A stretch of DNA of 64,000 nt from an uncultured Lachnospiraceae bacterium (GCA_910580195.1 CAJTWA010000003.1:1-64000); one strand, 5' to 3'; shown: positions 41,367 through 50,131, counted from the stretch's first letter. Numbers and translations: made by a program. Notes: generated by a model from the sequence alone, not told the origin.

Positions 41367-41864
41367 ATGGAAAAAAAAAGAAAAATATGTGTATTGCTCG
41401 TTATGGTTTTATGCATTGGATTTGTAGGCATTGCTATTGCCAGTATGCATATTAAAAAAAATGAAAAGAGAATAGTAAAATCTATATTAGAACATGCAAG
41501 TGCGGATACCATAGAAAAAGGCATTTTTGTTGCCTTGGCAGATGATAGTCCTAGAGTTCAATTGGAATATCCGAGCATGACTTTTCTGAAAAAATTTGAT
41601 GTTATTATATCTTATTATCCTGCGGATGCTGTGTATTGCAAAATTATTTCTGAGTTGGGTAAAACGTCTTTAAAAAAACTTAATTTGAAAGAGGGAAACC
41701 TAATTTCTTACTATTTCCCTGATAATTTAGACAACTTTATAACTGATAAGGTATCTCTTACATTTTATGATGAAAATCAGAGATTACTGGAAGTCCATGA
41801 GATTTCTGTTGTATATGACAGAGATGCTGAACAATTTGAAATATTTGAAATAGAAAGACAATGA
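41367..41864 (+). CDS. Membrane-anchored protein of unknown function
   Basis: The 165-residue protein has a basic start and one hydrophobic segment (ICVLLVMVLCIGFVGIAIASM, about residues 7-27), then an extracytoplasmic alpha/beta domain of about 135 residues with no Cys. I do not recognise the family. AGAGGGTAAT lies before the ATG. It may belong with the secreted protein just upstream. Confidence 0.6.
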   Translation: MEKKRKICVLLVMVLCIGFVGIAIASMHIKKNEKRIVKSILEHASADTIEKGIFVALADDSPRVQLEYPSMTFLKKFDVIISYYPADAVYCKIISELGKTSLKKLNLKEGNLISYYFPDNLDNFITDKVSLTFYDENQRLLEVHEISVVYDRDAEQFEIFEIERQ

Positions 41865-42058
41865 TTGTTTTGGCAATAAATTGTTTCATATTTGTAACGG
41901 TCATTCTTATATTAAATTATGTATAAACATGGTAGTATGCATTATCTAATCTCTCTGGGTCTTAATTTTCCGAAATATTCCTGTATTATAATTTAAGCAA
42001 ATCTGTAGCTAAGATTGATATCCTACAGCTTTGCTGAAGGGAAATTTATTTTTCGTTT
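41865..42058. other. AT-rich intergenic region before IS remnants
   Basis: Nothing recognisable is seen; it precedes the IS200/IS605-like end. Confidence 0.3.
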
Positions 42059-42136
42059 ATAACAACTAAGCTACCACCGGCTAAAGCCGGTGGGCTTGGG
42101 TTGGCTGCTGAAGCAACCTAAAGTTGTCCAACTCAA
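42059..42136. mobile_element. Orphan IS200/IS605-type end with imperfect-palindrome hairpin
   Basis: The hairpin CCACCGGC-TAAA-GCCGGTGG (42074-42093) followed by GGTTG...CAACC resembles the subterminal hairpins of IS200/IS605 elements. No tnpA or tnpB frame is near. It directly abuts a solitary IS5-type end. Confidence 0.55.
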
Positions 42137-42161
42137 GTTTTAATTTTCAAACACGCTCTAG
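42137..42161. mobile_element. Solitary IS5-type terminal inverted repeat
   Basis: TTTTAATTTTCAAACACGCTCTAG is the same sequence as the right end of the IS5-like remnant at 44314-44338, in the same orientation, without a transposase. It marks an earlier insertion or a deletion between two copies. Confidence 0.75.
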
Positions 42162-42206
42162 AATATTTGAGGAGATTTTAAAGTTGAACAAAAAAATACT
42201 TTCTAA

Positions 42207-42683
42207 TTATGATATGTTTCCAAAGTTGTCGCATGAAATGCTTACGCTTTTTGTAAGTGAACGAATGGCAGTTGTTCCCCTGTAAAGTGTCCCCTTTGCA
42301 GAAGCGTTTGCAGTACTCCCGGATTTGCTACAAGTTCTGTTGCTGATTTTCCAAAGGGCATTGTTGGAGTTTGCCGAAACACTAGAATTTGTGCAACGGC
42401 TACTAATGCCTTTTTCATATGTGAATGTTCCTGTAACTTTTACATACCATAAAACATCTCCAGAACTGTTTTTGTAATTGATAGTTTTGGATGCGCTTTT
42501 TTGCAGGCTAGTGCGTTGTAAGTTTATTTCGTTCCAACTGGAAGTAACTATTTCAAAGTAGTTTCCATCGGTATCTTGTTCAATAGTAATAATAGTATCT
42601 GTTTGAAGGTTTTGGGCATTTGCCTTTATTGGTGTTATACTTATAGCTATTGTAATAAGAAATAATATAATTTTTCTTTTCAT
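42207..42683 (-). CDS. Small secreted protein, unknown function
   Basis: The 158-residue protein has a signal peptide (MKRKIILFLITIAISITPIKANA) and a Ser/Thr/Asn-rich mature part rich in beta-strand pattern (GDVLWYVKVTGTFTYEKGISSRC ... NRTCSKSGSTANASAKGTLYRG) with three Cys. The family is not recognised by me; the pattern resembles short secreted proteins of Firmicutes seen near PadR genes. It follows the HAAS-type and PadR genes in the same direction with a 15-base gap. Confidence 0.6.
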   Translation of the reverse strand: MKRKIILFLITIAISITPIKANAQNLQTDTIITIEQDTDGNYFEIVTSSWNEINLQRTSLQKSASKTINYKNSSGDVLWYVKVTGTFTYEKGISSRCTNSSVSANSNNALWKISNRTCSKSGSTANASAKGTLYRGTTAIRSLTKSVSISCDNFGNIS

Positions 42684-42698
42684 TTTTCTCCTTCTTTC

Positions 42699-43121
42699 CT
42701 AGTATATTTCATTTTCTGTAAAGGTTTCAGGCTCTACTTCAATAATTTCTTCTATAGAGGTTGGGATGGCATTGTTAAAGTCGAGGTATGCTTGATAGTC
42801 TAAATAGGTGTGGATACTAAAAGAACACAGTAGAAGCACAAATACGGCATAAAATGCCATTCGTACCATGTGAGTACGTTTTAAATGTTTTGTTAAGTAG
42901 TCTGTATCTAGCGCATTGATATATTCAGCAACTACGTTTTGTGGAGATGAGAAATGCTGTTCAATATCCCAAGCCGTGCAAGAAGGGTTTCTGCTCATGT
43001 ATTCATTCACTGTAAAATCCAAGTCTGCCAAAAATTTCTTTTCTTTCTCACCATAGATAGGGAGAAGTTTTTTGATTGTTTTGAAATATTTTTTATACTC
43101 TTTTATTTCCATAATAATCAT
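42699..43121 (-). CDS. HAAS/DUF1700-like membrane protein
   Basis: A 140-residue protein: residues about 1-75 form a helical domain (YKKYFKTIKKLLPIYGEKEKKFLADLDFTVNEYMSRNPS, AWDIEQHFSSPQNVVAEYINALD) like the HAAS signalling domain found with PadR regulators, then one membrane helix (MAFYAVFVLLLCSFSIHTYL) and a short acidic tail. It probably transmits or modulates the PadR-controlled response. ATG 43121 has GAAGGGAC upstream. Confidence 0.65.
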   Translation of the reverse strand: MIIMEIKEYKKYFKTIKKLLPIYGEKEKKFLADLDFTVNEYMSRNPSCTAWDIEQHFSSPQNVVAEYINALDTDYLTKHLKRTHMVRMAFYAVFVLLLCSFSIHTYLDYQAYLDFNNAIPTSIEEIIEVEPETFTENEIY

Positions 43122-43187
43122 TAAGTCCCTTCGTTTCATCTAAGCATAATAAGCAATAAAAAAACTTATTTTTCATTGTACCTTCTT

Positions 43188-43532
43188 TTATTCGCTAAGA
43201 TTAGAATTTAGTACGTTCATTATCCCTCTATTTGTTTGGAAATAGTCAGCTTTGAGTTTTTCCAGATGTGTTTTTCCTGGTTCTTCTATATGGTAAAGTA
43301 CACGCATTGCCCGTTTGCCGACTTTTATTCTCTGATCAGAAACAAAGCCTTTTTCTACAAGGCGGTAAAGGGTTGGATATAAGGAACCTTCCGGTATTTT
43401 TAAAATGTTGCCTGATTTTTCATAGAGCAATTGAGATAGACGATAAGCATAGATGTCGTCAAATTCTAAAAGATAGAGTATCAGCATTTCTATGAAATTC
43501 ATTTTTAAGTTAGTTGTGCTAGTGTGTTCCAT
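43188..43532 (-). CDS. PadR-family transcriptional regulator
   Basis: The 114-residue winged-helix protein shows the PadR pattern: FIEMLILYLLEFDDIYAYRLSQLLYEKSGNILKIPEGSLYPTLYRLVEKGFVSDQ and a GKRAMRVLYHIEEPGKTHLEKLKADY wing and dimer helix. It heads a three-gene unit with the HAAS-like and secreted proteins. GGAGGGAAAG precedes the ATG at 43532. PadR proteins often repress membrane stress or efflux genes. Confidence 0.9.
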   Translation of the reverse strand: MEHTSTTNLKMNFIEMLILYLLEFDDIYAYRLSQLLYEKSGNILKIPEGSLYPTLYRLVEKGFVSDQRIKVGKRAMRVLYHIEEPGKTHLEKLKADYFQTNRGIMNVLNSNLSE

Positions 43533-43718
43533 CTTTCCCTCCATTACTAAATAATATAATATAAAACCTATAATTTCAATACCCTAGTTTAGTAATATGG
43601 ATAAAGAAGGGGATGGAACTAATTCATTCTTCAGATTTACAAATATTGAAGTAGGCTTTTATAACGTACAAGATAGGTAAAATCCTTTCGAGTACCCTTA
43701 AAATAATCTGTAGTTATA

Positions 43719-44338
43719 CTAGAGCGTGTTTGAAAATTACCAGCTATTGGTCATATTAACCATATCAGGATTGAAGCAAGGCATATGAATCCCATATAGG
43801 TGAATGCCAGCTTATCATAGCGGGTGGTAATGCGGCGGAACCCCTTCAGTTTGAGAAAGTATTTCTCTGCCAAATGGCGCTCTTTATACAGCCACCAGTC
43901 ACAGTGACGCTCAAATTTGGCCCTTTTTTTGCTCTGGCACTTTGTTGGTTGGTGGGCCTGGACAATTGTGGCATCCAGTGAAGGTTCATAAAGTTTGGCC
44001 TCAGGGCCGAGCACCCGGAAGGTATTATCAAGGAATCCATCATCAATCCACTTGCGGAAGCGGCTGTATACCGGATTTCAGAAGCCATAGCGTTCCAGAA
44101 GGTAGCGCCACGGGGTTCCACTACGTGCAATCCAGACCATCCCATTAAGCTGGTGCGGTTATCCTTTGAAAGCAGTCCCAGTTTCTCTGTTTTTTCCGGG
44201 GGAAGCAAAAATGCAATCTGTTCCCATTCCTGATTTGTTAGTTCGTAACGTCTTAACATAATATCAGCCCCTTTTACCATGAATTAAGGGATGGAAACAA
44301 ATGTTTTGTGCACTTTTTAATTTTCAAACACGCTCTAG
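43719..44338 (-). mobile_element. Decayed IS5-family insertion sequence, about 620 bp
   Basis: Terminal inverted repeats CTAGAGCGTGTTTGAAAATTA (43719-43739) and TAATTTTCAAACACGCTCTAG (44318-44338) bound the element; CTAG at both ends is the probable target duplication of this family. The length is about 200-250 bp short of a complete element, showing an internal deletion. It is not active on its own. Confidence 0.85.
43751..44259 (-). pseudogene. Truncated IS5-family transposase
   Basis: The N-terminal part (MLRRYELTNQEWEQIAFLLPPEK) and the C-terminal part (RHCDWWLYKERHLAEKYFLKLKGFRRITTRYDKLAFTYMGF) are recognisable but lie in different frames. Between them is a TGA inside a stretch reading RYGF-stop-NPVYSRFRKW, and the conserved middle after SLDATIVQAHQ is missing. 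At least one frameshift, one stop and one internal deletion are present, more than the single programmed frameshift used by intact members. Confidence 0.85.
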
Positions 44339-44354
44339 GAAATTAAACAAATAT

Positions 44355-44441
44355 CTGTAGGAAATAGCTGCCACCGTTTCAAATAAGCGTACAAAAGAAC
44401 AATCCAGAGAATTTTGGAATCAGGGTTGTTCTTTCCTACAG
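44355..44441 (-). terminator. Branched hairpin terminator after psiE
   Basis: On the minus strand AAAGAACAA (44434-44426) pairs with TTGTTCTTT (44402-44394), followed by TTGTAC; an outer perfect 10-bp pair CTGTAGGAAA (44355-44364) / TTTCCTACAG (44432-44441) competes. It ends the psiE transcript. Confidence 0.6.
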
Positions 44442-44447
44442 TTTGGA

Positions 44448-44888
44448 TTACTCTTCTTCCCCATCCCCTTCATGGGAATTTCCAGAAAAAATGCCATAAT
44501 GCTCCTTCCCGGCCGGCAGGCTGATGTATTTCTTAATGGCGAACAAAATGCCGATGCTGATAATCGTAACCAGGTTCTCCGCCACTGTGGTATGGTCCAG
44601 TATCATATGGCGCGCCACAAGGAAAATCAGGACTTCCAGCACCGTGTCCTCGCTGGGCTGGCAGAGCATTTTCAAAAACTCAATCCCAATCAGGATATTG
44701 AATACATACCCTACAAAGACAAGGAAGGCTTCTTTGGAAAATCTGTCCCCCCAGAACTCGAGGAAGGCGCTGCCAAGGGAGCAGCAGGCGATCAGGATAG
44801 CGGCCAAGACGATAATGGCCATAAGAAGTTCTAGAAAATTACAGGATTCAAAAAGGATATTCCTAGTTTTGTGCAATATTTTTTTCAA
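44448..44888 (-). CDS. PsiE-family membrane protein
   Basis: The 146-residue protein has four hydrophobic segments (FLELLMAIIVLAAILIACCSL, AFLVFVGYVFNILIGIEFLKML, VLEVLIFLVARHMIL and ENLVTIISIGILFAIKKYI), the pattern of phosphate-starvation-inducible PsiE proteins, whose biochemical role is unknown. The best start is TTG at 44888, nine bases after AAGGAGG; ATG 44924 would place that ribosome site inside the gene and overlap the end of the SRP RNA region. It follows the SRP RNA gene. Confidence 0.83.
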   Translation of the reverse strand: MKKILHKTRNILFESCNFLELLMAIIVLAAILIACCSLGSAFLEFWGDRFSKEAFLVFVGYVFNILIGIEFLKMLCQPSEDTVLEVLIFLVARHMILDHTTVAENLVTIISIGILFAIKKYISLPAGKEHYGIFSGNSHEGDGEEE

Positions 44889-44930
44889 AAAGGGGTTCCT
44901 CCTTGGAGTTCTCATTTTGGGCATTAAAAT

Positions 44931-45195
44931 CCGAGCGCTTCGCTTTGAATCCTGACCATGGGCGTTACTTTTACAGTTAGCTCGGCCCAGGCGCCCTTAC
45001 GGCACATGAAAGGTTCTGCTTAGTGCTGCTTTGTTCCCAACCTGACACGGTTCACAGAGTTCCATTGCGTAAGACCCAGACGTCATCACCACTTATAAAA
45101 GGCAGCCCCACAGGCAAAAACCCGGGGCAAAGCATCACTCCAACTATAGCGGGTTGTTGGTACAGGGCACCGCTAACGCCCCAGCTGCTCGGAGA
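44931..45195 (-). ncRNA. ffs: Large bacterial SRP RNA (6S/scRNA type with Alu domain)
   Basis: The minus strand matches the Bacillus scRNA layout: 5' Alu part GGGGCGTTAGCGGTGCCCTG with TACCAACAACCCGCT, middle TGACGTCTGGGTCTTACGCA, and the S-domain hairpin GAACCGTGTCAGGT ... GAACAAAGCAGCA near 45060-45030, then CCTGGGCCGAGCTAACTG. The ends pair: CCGAGC and GGGCGTTA at the 5' side with TAACGCCC and GCTCGG at the 3' side. The S-domain tetraloop region reads TTGGGAAC rather than the usual CCGGAAGG, a small variation. Boundaries are approximate. It binds Ffh for membrane protein targeting. Confidence 0.92.
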
Positions 45196-45228
45196 TTTAA
45201 GTATATCCTGTTTTTTAGGAAAAGTCAA

Positions 45229-45762
45229 CTATTCTGGAGGTTTTTGTTCTGGAACTTTTTGTTTGGGAGGTTCCAAACCATCGGCAGGCGGCTGCTTTGC
45301 CTTGCGTTTTTGTTCCCGCAGTTCCCGGAAAAAATTACTCAGCAATGTGGAACATTCTTCCTCCAAAACCCCTGTTACCAGCTCCGCCTGATGGTTAAAT
45401 GCAGGGAACTGCAGCAGGTTCAGAAGGGATCCGGCGCACCCTGCCTTGGGGTTTTTGCTGCCGATTACCACTTTGTCCATCCGCGACTGGACGATTGCCC
45501 CGGCGCACATCTGGCAAGGCTCTAGGGTCACATACATGGTGCATCCTTCCAGGCGCCAGTCCCCCAGCTTTTTGCTGGCTTTTTTGATGGCGGAAAGTTC
45601 CGCGTGGGCAAGGGTATTCTTGTCAATATTCCTCCGGTTGTAGCCCCGGGCAATGATTTTCCCGCCGGAAACAATGACGCAGCCGATGGGGACTTCTTGG
45701 ATTTTCCCGGCTTTTTTGGCTTCCCGGATGGCTGCTTTCATAAATTTTTCATCTTGGTCCAT
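45229..45762 (-). CDS. tadA: tRNA-specific adenosine deaminase
   Basis: The 177-residue enzyme makes inosine at the wobble base of tRNA-Arg(ACG). The zinc site is complete: H53-A-E55 in LAHAELSAIKK and C83-x2-C86 in EPCQMCAGAI. Residues about 150-177 form a Lys/Pro/Gln-rich tail beyond the usual length. ATG 45762 has AGGAG six bases upstream. tadA and the SRP RNA are neighbours in many Firmicutes, as here, which supports both calls. Confidence 0.95.
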   Translation of the reverse strand: MDQDEKFMKAAIREAKKAGKIQEVPIGCVIVSGGKIIARGYNRRNIDKNTLAHAELSAIKKASKKLGDWRLEGCTMYVTLEPCQMCAGAIVQSRMDKVVIGSKNPKAGCAGSLLNLLQFPAFNHQAELVTGVLEEECSTLLSNFFRELREQKRKAKQPPADGLEPPKQKVPEQKPPE

Positions 45763-45933
45763 AGGCACTCCTGTATTTTTGTGTTATGATAGAGCGGAAA
45801 CGCCCAAATACGAAATTGTGATACCATAAATCACCCCGTGGTAAGCTATGGTATGGTAAAACTATGCGCACTGTGGCGCGTAAAATAGCTGTTGCTATTA
45901 TACCATAAAAAAGTAAACAGAACATAGGAGAAA

Positions 45934-46512
45934 ATGCAAATGGACATGTCATACCAGACAGAACGCTTGGAATTGAAAATACTGACGGACACGGCGGCAG
46001 CCCAAGTGCTGCGGTTTTATCTGGACAACCAAGAAGTTTTTGAGGAATATGAAACAGACAGGCCCCAGCAGTTCTACACGGAGCCTTTCCAAAAGTTGCT
46101 CCTCCAAAGTGAATACAACCTTGCCATTAAGCAGGCTTCTTTCCGTTTCTGGGTGTTTGAAAAAGGAAAGCCCAGCCATGTGATCGGAACCGTTTCCTTC
46201 CACAATGTCAGGCGGGGGTTCCACCAATCCTGTGAAATGGGGTATAAGTTCGACCAGCGGTACTGGGGCAGGGGATACGCCAAGGAAAGCATTTTAAAAT
46301 GCATCTGGATTGCCTTTGAGGAATTGAAGCTGCACCGGATTGAGGCATATGTCCTTGCAGAAAATACAGCGTCCCGGAAACTTTTGGAGGGCATAGGGTT
46401 CCGGCTGGAAGGCATAAAAAGGCAGAGCGTGAAAATGCATGGGGTTTGGCGGGACCATGAGCTGTATGGGCTGGTTGCTGGGGAAGGGAATCTCGGGAAA
46501 TTGGATAGATAG
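45934..46512 (+). CDS. GNAT N-acetyltransferase, RimJ/RimL type
   Basis: A 192-residue acetyltransferase: TERLELKILTDTAAAQVLRFY at the N-terminus, IGTVSFHNVRRGFHQSCEMGYKFDQRYWGRGYAKESI with the acetyl-CoA binding Q/RxxGxG/A loop (RYWGRGYA), and HRIEAYVLAENTASRKLLEGIGFRLEG. Relatives acetylate ribosomal-protein N termini or small amines. AGGAGAAA precedes the ATG. It is divergent from tadA. Confidence 0.9.
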   Translation: MQMDMSYQTERLELKILTDTAAAQVLRFYLDNQEVFEEYETDRPQQFYTEPFQKLLLQSEYNLAIKQASFRFWVFEKGKPSHVIGTVSFHNVRRGFHQSCEMGYKFDQRYWGRGYAKESILKCIWIAFEELKLHRIEAYVLAENTASRKLLEGIGFRLEGIKRQSVKMHGVWRDHELYGLVAGEGNLGKLDR

Positions 46513-46728
46513 GAGGGGCATAAAAGGTTTTTGCGCTATCTATTTTGTTTTAGGTTTTGCCCGGTTTCCAAAGGTTGGGGACTGTCCAAGGATAACTGTA
46601 AATGCCGCATGTTTTTTCTTCCATCGTGCCATTCAAAAATCAGTTGCATAGCCAGCTATGCGCCTGATTTCCGAGCGGCACTCCCGAAGAAAAACCCTAC
46701 GCGTTATGAAAGTTTTCCTAACAGCCCC

Positions 46729-48306
46729 TTACTTATTCAGGTACCGGAACCAATACCCAAATTCCCCGGTATTGATGGGGGCTGATTTTTCATTCCGGAA
46801 TTCTGGGAACCCGAAAAGCGTCGCCATCACCCGCTCTGGGTTCTGGTATACGCCGGGAATCCCAAGGAACCACCGTTTTTTCCCAGATTTCTCCACAGCG
46901 CCCAGTATCAGGTAGCGGTAATTGAAGAAGCCATGGAGCAGGAAGCTGTTGTTGCCCAGATACCAGTAAGGCCTTGGCAGGAGGCGGATGTCTTTTAGCT
47001 CGAGGCGCACGCACACGGTATTTTCATCCCCTGCAAAGGGCGTCATGACAGGGTAGTTTTCCAGAATGAACTTCCATTTCTGCTCCCAGTTTTCCGGCAA
47101 TGCTTCTGGCTGCTGTTCCGGCTGGGACGGGAATGGGGTAGTATTGCTGGTGGAGGGCATCGGTTTTGGGACGGCTTCTGCGGCCTCTAAGTCGGCGGCG
47201 ACAGAACCATCAGAAGCAGGTTCTGCAGCGGAACCAGAGCCGGATGCAGTAGGGCTGCCGGCGGCAGAGTGCCCGAAAGCAGAAGGGCCATTGGCATCAG
47301 AGTGCCCGAAAGCAGAAGGCTCTTTATCGGCAGAGTGCCCGAAAGCGGAAGGCCCATTACTGGAAGGCTGTTCTAAGGAAGTGGAGCCACTGGTTCCAGA
47401 ATCTTCAAAAGAGGACGGCTCATCCATCCCAGGGCGCCCCAAGGCAGAAGGTTCACTGGCCCTGGAATGTCCCAAGGAAATTGGGGCGTTCGTGCCAGCG
47501 TGTTCCGGCAGGGCGGTATTGCTTATGGCAGCGGGGGTAGCGGCGTCTGCAGCAGGGCTATTTGCGCCATGGCTTTCAGGGGCGGCTTGCGGGGAAGGGT
47601 TCCTGCCAATTGAAGCGGCTTGTAAGGATGGGGCCTTGCCGGGCAGTTCCCGCTGCGGGGAAGGATTACGCCTGTCTTGGGAGCCTTGCTGCTGCGGGGA
47701 AGGATTACGCCTGCCTTGGGAACCTTGCTGCTGCGGGGAAGGATTACGCCTGCCTTGGGAGCCCTGCTGCTGCGGGGAAGGATTACGCCTGCCTTGGGAG
47801 CCCTGCTGCTGCGGGGACTGTCTGCCAGCCAGCCCTTCTTGCTGGTGGTTTCTCCTGCCTGCCGCTGTACCCTGCGCTTTCCCTCTCCCGGCCTCTTTTT
47901 GCGCCGCAGCTTCTTTTGCCAAATCCACAAACTGCCCCCGTACAAACTCATTGTCATCCCACTGGCTCACGAACATAACTTCATCCGAAAGGGGCAGGAA
48001 AATCCCCTTGATGTCCTCCAAACCGTAAATTGTCCCGGCAAAGGGCTCCTCTTCCAAGACTGCCTTAAAATCCCCATTCCCACGGGAAAGCCCCATGGAC
48101 CCAATCAGGATGCCCGGCAGCCTTTGGTTATTCCGGGCATAGAAATACACCGGAATGGAAGGCGTGCTGTGTCCGGTGTTCTTCATATGTATTTCAACGA
48201 GGCAGCTTTTGCCCCTTTTTTCTATTTTGGCAAAACCTACATTGTGGCGTTTTGCCCCTTGCTCATATAAATAAAGGTATGTAATCATTCGACGGAATTC
48301 AGACAT
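46729..48306 (-). CDS. Repeat-rich protein with DUF6128-like C-terminal domain
   Basis: A 525-residue protein in three parts. Residues 1-150 are a folded domain (MSEFRRMITYLYLYEQGAKRHNVGFAKIEKRG, then VPVYFYARNNQRLPGI). Residues about 150-400 are low-complexity: four 13-residue repeats QQQGSQGRRNPSP and several SAFGHS repeats. Residues about 410-525 (WKFILENYPVMTPF ... GDENTVCVRLELKDIRLLPRPYWYLGNNSFLLHGFFNYRYLILG) look like the DUF6128 domain found in Lachnospiraceae, from memory. No signal peptide or membrane helix is seen. The function is unknown. The start at 48306 removes an unlikely Cys-rich upstream extension. Confidence 0.7.
   Translation of the reverse strand: MSEFRRMITYLYLYEQGAKRHNVGFAKIEKRGKSCLVEIHMKNTGHSTPSIPVYFYARNNQRLPGILIGSMGLSRGNGDFKAVLEEEPFAGTIYGLEDIKGIFLPLSDEVMFVSQWDDNEFVRGQFVDLAKEAAAQKEAGRGKAQGTAAGRRNHQQEGLAGRQSPQQQGSQGRRNPSPQQQGSQGRRNPSPQQQGSQGRRNPSPQQQGSQDRRNPSPQRELPGKAPSLQAASIGRNPSPQAAPESHGANSPAADAATPAAISNTALPEHAGTNAPISLGHSRASEPSALGRPGMDEPSSFEDSGTSGSTSLEQPSSNGPSAFGHSADKEPSAFGHSDANGPSAFGHSAAGSPTASGSGSAAEPASDGSVAADLEAAEAVPKPMPSTSNTTPFPSQPEQQPEALPENWEQKWKFILENYPVMTPFAGDENTVCVRLELKDIRLLPRPYWYLGNNSFLLHGFFNYRYLILGAVEKSGKKRWFLGIPGVYQNPERVMATLFGFPEFRNEKSAPINTGEFGYWFRYLNK
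47655..47820 (-). repeat. 39-bp coding tandem repeat in the DUF6128-like gene
   Basis: Four near-identical 39-base units containing TGCTGCGGGGAAGGATTACG encode QQQGSQGRRNPSP. A second coding repeat of about 48 bases around GAGTGCCCGAAAGCAGAAGG at 47265-47375 encodes SAFGHS repeats. Copy numbers should vary among strains by slippage. Confidence 0.9.
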
Positions 48307-48377
48307 TTTTGCACTCCCACAAAACTTTTTACATGATATGCCAGCTTTGCAGGAGTTATGCATTTTCTTTTCCGGCC

Positions 48378-49016
48378 TTAGTTTTGCCCTGTAATTGCCA
48401 GCGCAAGGTCGGAACCGAAGGAAGCCATGTTGGCAGGCACCCAAGTGTTGTTCTGGATGACACATTCGACGGTGATATCTGTTGTTTTTTCCGAAGGCGT
48501 GACGTCTTGGTAAGCTGCGATGAGGTTTTTCGTGTATACGTCCATAAGGAAAGACTGCTGCTCATCTAAGGAGGGGAAGCTGCTCTGCCGTGCGGTTTCC
48601 CGGGCTGCGTAAAACGCATCTGCATCAAGGCCGAATTCATCAAAAAAAGTTGTGTGGACAACCACAGTGGCCTTCCCGCTGGATTCGGAAACTACTTCCG
48701 CCGTGGCCTGCATTTTGGAAAGGGCAGTTTTGCGGGCAGCGCAGAGCTCATCCAGCACCTCTTCCTCAATTTCCTGCCCGCTGGCTGAAAATTTAGCCCG
48801 GATGGTTTCCTTTAAGGAGGCGTCATATGTTTTTTTGGCATTGTTAATGTCTTCCTCCGACATGCCTAGGGCGGCGATGCCGTCTGTGTTGCCCAAAATA
48901 TATAATTCGTAAAGCGCCTTGATGGAATCGGCAGCATTTTTCCTCGGCCCGTTGCAGCCGGAAAGGAAGGCAGTGCACACGCACATGCATAGTAAGGTTG
49001 GGAATAATTTTTTCAT
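48378..49016 (-). CDS. Lipoprotein with DUF5105-like domain
   Basis: The 212-residue protein has a lipoprotein signal ending LSGC (Cys about residue 21) and a mature helical/beta domain (ADSIKALYELYILGNTDGIAALGMSEEDINNAKKTYDASLKETI) that resembles the DUF5105 family of Firmicute lipoproteins. Its role is unknown. It may be co-transcribed with the gene downstream at 48306. Confidence 0.78.
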   Translation of the reverse strand: MKKLFPTLLCMCVCTAFLSGCNGPRKNAADSIKALYELYILGNTDGIAALGMSEEDINNAKKTYDASLKETIRAKFSASGQEIEEEVLDELCAARKTALSKMQATAEVVSESSGKATVVVHTTFFDEFGLDADAFYAARETARQSSFPSLDEQQSFLMDVYTKNLIAAYQDVTPSEKTTDITVECVIQNNTWVPANMASFGSDLALAITGQN

Positions 49017-49189
49017 GGAAAACCCTTTCTGTTCGATGGATTAATCTTATTATAAATGCAAATAAAACAAAAGGCAAGAATACAGGGCTAGAAAAAACGG
49101 AGAATTGCGGATTTCGTGGACAAGGAAAAATATTTGCCTTATAATGGACAGGCAATGGGGAGAGTAGAAAAGACAGGGGGCGATAGGGA

Positions 49190-50131
49190 ATGGCAGTATA
49201 TGAAATTGGAAATTATATCCACGACATGCGCATTGAACGCGGTTATTCCCAAGAAGAGCTGTGCTTCGGCATCTGTTCGGTAGGGAATCTGTCGAAGATT
49301 GAAAACGGGACGCGGATGCCAAACCGCAAGACCGTGGAGGCATTTACCCAGCGGCTGGGCTGCCGGGAAGCATTTCTGCAATATTCCAGCAGGGAAGAAA
49401 TGGAGCAGGTGGAAATCTGCAGCCAGATTGTACAGAAAATTACAAATTATGACTACGAAGGGCTGGAAAAGCTGATTGACAAGTTTGAAAGCACCATTAC
49501 AAAAGAAGATATCCTGAATTCCCAATATTGCCGGTTTACCCGGATTATATTGCAGCAGGAAACACACCCGGACTGGGAGCAGGGCATCCGGGAACTGGAA
49601 GAAACCCTCCGGATGACAAAGCCTGACGGGATTGGGATGAAGAAAATATTAAAGGGGCTCCTTACCTACAACGAAATTGTAATCCTGATTAACATTGCCC
49701 GGGGCTACCGGAAGCTGGGCAGGAGGGAGGAGGGCATAGAAATCCTCTATGGCCTGAAGCGCTATATGGATACCCATATCATAGACCAGACGGAAAAAGT
49801 GCAGAAATACCCAATGATTTTATTCAACCTCTCCAACATGCTGCTGGATAAAAAGCAGTATGCGGACGTCATAGGCTTGTGCGACCAAGGCATTGCCATG
49901 AGCAAGGAAAATAACCGGTTCTGCCTGTTCCCCAAGTTCCTGATCAATAAAGGGCTTGCCCTATTGGCACAGCAGGAGGAGGAACAGGCGAAAGAGTCTT
50001 TGCTGAGAGGCTATTGCGCCTTTTACGCCCTTGGCAACGAAAGACAGTGCGAACGGTTAAGGGTTTACCTGAAAGAAACGTGGCTGGACACCATCAGTAG
50101 TACTCTATCAGGTCATCAAAATATGCCATAA
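49190..50131 (+). CDS. XRE regulator with TPR-like C-terminal domain (Rgg/PlcR-like layout)
   Basis: The 313-residue protein has an HTH at residues 5-60 (YIHDMRIERGYSQEELCFGICSVGNLSKIENGTRMPNRKTVEAF) and helical repeats from 75 to 300 (for example EILYGLKRYMDT, PMILFNLSNMLLDKKQYADVIGLCDQGIAMSKEN, AKESLLRGYCAFYALGN). This resembles peptide-sensing RRNPP-type regulators, though no pheromone gene is evident. The 390-base region downstream has an inverted repeat ACTTTGAGGAAAA that could be its site. GGGCGATAGG lies before the ATG. Confidence 0.83.
   Translation: MAVYEIGNYIHDMRIERGYSQEELCFGICSVGNLSKIENGTRMPNRKTVEAFTQRLGCREAFLQYSSREEMEQVEICSQIVQKITNYDYEGLEKLIDKFESTITKEDILNSQYCRFTRIILQQETHPDWEQGIRELEETLRMTKPDGIGMKKILKGLLTYNEIVILINIARGYRKLGRREEGIEILYGLKRYMDTHIIDQTEKVQKYPMILFNLSNMLLDKKQYADVIGLCDQGIAMSKENNRFCLFPKFLINKGLALLAQQEEEQAKESLLRGYCAFYALGNERQCERLRVYLKETWLDTISSTLSGHQNMP

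Noticed and set aside
43751..44259. Active IS5 element using a programmed frameshift
   Set aside because: There is an additional stop codon and the conserved middle of the transposase is deleted, so the element cannot be autonomous.
47066..48028. 320-codon plus-strand frame opposite the DUF6128-like gene
   Set aside because: Its composition mirrors the repeat-rich minus-strand gene (Cys, Gly, Leu, Pro runs); no start signal or family is seen.
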